DNA of 42,739 nt. It comes from Lachnospiraceae bacterium (GTDB lineage: Bacteria; Bacillota; Clostridia; Lachnospirales; Lachnospiraceae). Shown in pieces: positions 40,878 through 42,739 of this stretch; within the stretch, counting starts at the first letter, position 1; each line of letters begins with the position of its first letter. Made by a program: the position numbers and the translations under genes. The stretch spans positions 1-42,739 of the forward strand of contig JAFQCM010000102.1 of assembly GCA_017399445.1 (NCBI GenBank). Reading direction: 5' to 3'. The notes below the pieces were generated by a model. It saw only the letters and a list, made by a program, of their open reading frames with translations. It did no database searches and was not told where the DNA came from.

Positions 40878-42739
40878 ATGAGTAAAAAGTTTAACGGCTT
40901 GACCGACAAGGAAGTAGAAGAAAGCCGGAAAAAGTATGGTTCCAACCAGATTAAAGAAGCAGAACCGGAAACCTTCTGGCAGCAGTTCCTTGCCGGATTT
41001 GAAGATCCAATGATTCGAGTTTTGTGTGTAATTGCGGTAATCATGCTGATTATGTTCTTCTGCGGACAGAGCGAATGGTATGAACCAGTGGGAACGCTGA
41101 TTGCAGTGTTATTAGTTAACTTTGTTTCTGCCAAAACAGGTGTTGCCAACGACAACGCTTACAAGAAACTGAAAGAATCCCAGAAAAAAGATACTGCCAA
41201 AGTAATTCGAAATGGTGTGGTAACCGTAGTAGAAGTAGATGACTTGGTAGTAGGAGATATTGTAGTAGTCCAGTCAGGTGATAAGATTCTGGCGGATGGT
41301 GTACTGTTAGACGGAAAGATTTCTGTAGACAACAGTGCCCTAAACGGAGAAGCAGAAGAATGTAAAAAGTCTCCTGCAGATGAAAGCTTTACCATTCCTG
41401 ATGAAATTACAGGGGATACCTTCGTGGATGCCCACAGCTTATTCCGAGGAGCTACCGTACTTGATGGTGAAGGTTATATGGTAATCCGTAAAGTTGGGGA
41501 AGCTACCATGATGGGTAAAATGGCGAAAGATATGGAAGACAAAGAGCCGGATTCTCCATTGAAAGTAAAGTTAAACAAACTGGCAAACCAGATTTCCGTG
41601 TTTGGTTATGTGGGAGCTATCGTTATTGCAGTGGCATACTTCATCCACTATATTATGTTAGCAGGTTCCTTCTCAGCGTATTTTGCTCAGGGATGGGTGG
41701 AAGTGTTAAAAGGAATTATGAGCGCAGTGGCAGTGGCAATTACCATTATCGTATGTGCCGTTCCGGAAGGACTTCCATTAGTTATCGCACTGGTATTAAT
41801 GCAGAATACCGGTAAACTTTACAAAGTAAATGTATTAGTAAGAAAATCCATCGGTATTGAAACAGCCGGTTCCTTAAATATCTTATTCAGTGATAAAACA
41901 GGTACTATCACAAAAGGACAGTTAGAAGTAGTAGAATTTTTTGATGGTGCAGGAAAAACCATTGATATTAAAAATACTTCCAAGTCCAGTGCCATGAAAG
42001 GCAACCTGGATTTATGTATCGGTAAAAACACCGGAGCCATGTTTGATAACAAACACAATGTTATCGGTGGAAATATGACAGACCAGGCCCTTTTAAAATT
42101 CCTGGGAGAAGACACTTACAAAACCTTAGCGGCTAACGAAGACTGCAATGTTACAGAATTACAGGAATTCAACAGTGCAAACAAGTTCAGTCAGGCATAT
42201 ATCGGTTCCATGGAAAGAACCTTCTACAAAGGTGCTCCGGAACGAATTGTAACAAAAGCAAAGAAATATTTAGATGAAAATGGAAACGAAGTTCCATTGG
42301 ATGAAACAGTATTAAATAAGAAGATTGACGAACTTGCCAACAGAGCCATGCGTGTACTTGCCTTTGGATACAGCAACAGCGAGATGACTCATGACGAAAT
42401 CAATGATGATGTAGTATTAGTTGGTCTGGTAGGTATTCGTGATGATGTAAGACCAGAAGCAAGAGAAGCTATCTTAGAAGTGCAGAAAGCCGGAATTCAG
42501 GTAGTTATGATTACCGGTGACAGAAAAGAAACCGCAGTAGCCATTGCAAAAGAAGCAGGATTATTCGGAGCACCGGATGACATTGCCATTACTTCAGCAG
42601 AATTAAATGCCATGAGTGATGACGAAGTGAAGAAGATTATTAAGAACATCCGTGTTATCTCCAGAGCGCTTCCAACAGATAAGAGCCGTATGGTAAAAAT
42701 CTGTCAGGAACTTAACTTAGTAGTAGGTATGACTGGTGA
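40878..42739 (+). CDS. P2-type cation (probably Ca2+) ATPase, 3' end outside the window
   Basis: Start ATG 40878 with GAGGAG upstream; the frame is open to the last base (621 residues visible, ending in GMTG of the hinge motif). MSKKFNGLTDKEVEESRKKYG is the usual N-terminus of P2-ATPases. Asp339 in FSDKTGTIT is phosphorylated; VPEGLP in helix 4 is the PMCA-type Ca2+ site; MITGDRKETA and ISRALPTDKSRMV follow. The actuator loop reads SALNGEAEE where TGES is normal; the key Glu is kept but Thr and Ser are replaced. Cotranscription with two TerD genes suggests Ca2+ export or handling tied to the Ter response. Confidence 0.88.
   Translation, partial: MSKKFNGLTDKEVEESRKKYGSNQIKEAEPETFWQQFLAGFEDPMIRVLCVIAVIMLIMFFCGQSEWYEPVGTLIAVLLVNFVSAKTGVANDNAYKKLKESQKKDTAKVIRNGVVTVVEVDDLVVGDIVVVQSGDKILADGVLLDGKISVDNSALNGEAEECKKSPADESFTIPDEITGDTFVDAHSLFRGATVLDGEGYMVIRKVGEATMMGKMAKDMEDKEPDSPLKVKLNKLANQISVFGYVGAIVIAVAYFIHYIMLAGSFSAYFAQGWVEVLKGIMSAVAVAITIIVCAVPEGLPLVIALVLMQNTGKLYKVNVLVRKSIGIETAGSLNILFSDKTGTITKGQLEVVEFFDGAGKTIDIKNTSKSSAMKGNLDLCIGKNTGAMFDNKHNVIGGNMTDQALLKFLGEDTYKTLAANEDCNVTELQEFNSANKFSQAYIGSMERTFYKGAPERIVTKAKKYLDENGNEVPLDETVLNKKIDELANRAMRVLAFGYSNSEMTHDEINDDVVLVGLVGIRDDVRPEAREAILEVQKAGIQVVMITGDRKETAVAIAKEAGLFGAPDDIAITSAELNAMSDDEVKKIIKNIRVISRALPTDKSRMVKICQELNLVVGMTG

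Overview
The window is a dense, low-G+C chromosomal segment of an anaerobic Firmicute, most likely a Lachnospiraceae-type Clostridium relative. The evidence is AT-rich codon use, strong AGGAGG ribosome sites, TTGACA/TATAAT promoters, U-tract terminators, and families typical of that group (DUF3877, DUF3793, DUF6110, a CD3324-type HTH, an XRE-AbrB fusion). No rRNA, tRNA, CRISPR array, transposase or phage gene was seen. Both ends cut genes: a chemoreceptor at the left and a cation P-type ATPase at the right.

Layout. 1-6.4 kb: end of a methyl-accepting chemotaxis protein, then a stretch rich in decay. It holds a 4Fe-4S membrane protein with an internal deletion, a DtxR-type regulator, a 173-nt imperfect hairpin of unknown identity, a Fur-like regulator, a broken leucine-carboxyl-methyltransferase-type gene, the 3' tail of an enolase gene with its terminator, and DUF3877. 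6.5-10.8 kb: TetR regulator and a MacB/FtsX-type ABC exporter, with matching palindromes in both promoters. 10.9-14.6 kb: oxidative-stress and redox block, with an AhpF-like reductase (permuted domain order) and AhpC on the minus strand, and flavodoxin plus DUF3793 on the plus strand. 14.7-17.2 kb: a 26-aa membrane peptide, DUF6110 and an atypical P1B-type metal ATPase. 17.3-20 kb: a PfkB sugar kinase with a coupled small protein, then a membrane-anchored alpha/beta hydrolase with an XRE-AbrB regulator. 20.1-24.3 kb: MarR regulator and a heterodimeric ABC exporter. 24.4-28.2 kb: dihydrouridine synthase behind a switch-like leader, an HTH-phosphotransferase fusion and DUF4261. 28.3-30.7 kb: LytTR regulator, DUF3021 and an ABC-2 exporter.

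31-42.7 kb: a tellurium-resistance (Ter)-type stress locus, the most interesting part. A minus-strand arm encodes an HpcH/citrate-lyase-like aldolase, a PRTase-TRSP protein and a StiP-family protein, all predicted parts of the Ter-linked biosynthetic module. The divergent plus-strand arm encodes an HtrA-like serine protease with no visible signal peptide, membrane segment or PDZ domain, then a YceG-like protein, TelA/YceH, two TerD proteins and a P2-type cation ATPase with an altered TGES motif. The protease carries an N-terminal segment resembling a motif that recurs three times in the adjacent YceG-like protein. This suggests a dedicated, cytosolic protease built into a Ter system, possibly linked to calcium through TerD and the ATPase.

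Regulators sit beside their targets throughout (TetR, MarR, XRE-AbrB, LytTR), and several promoters carry visible palindromes. All functional assignments rest on motif and family recognition by eye; no database search was run.
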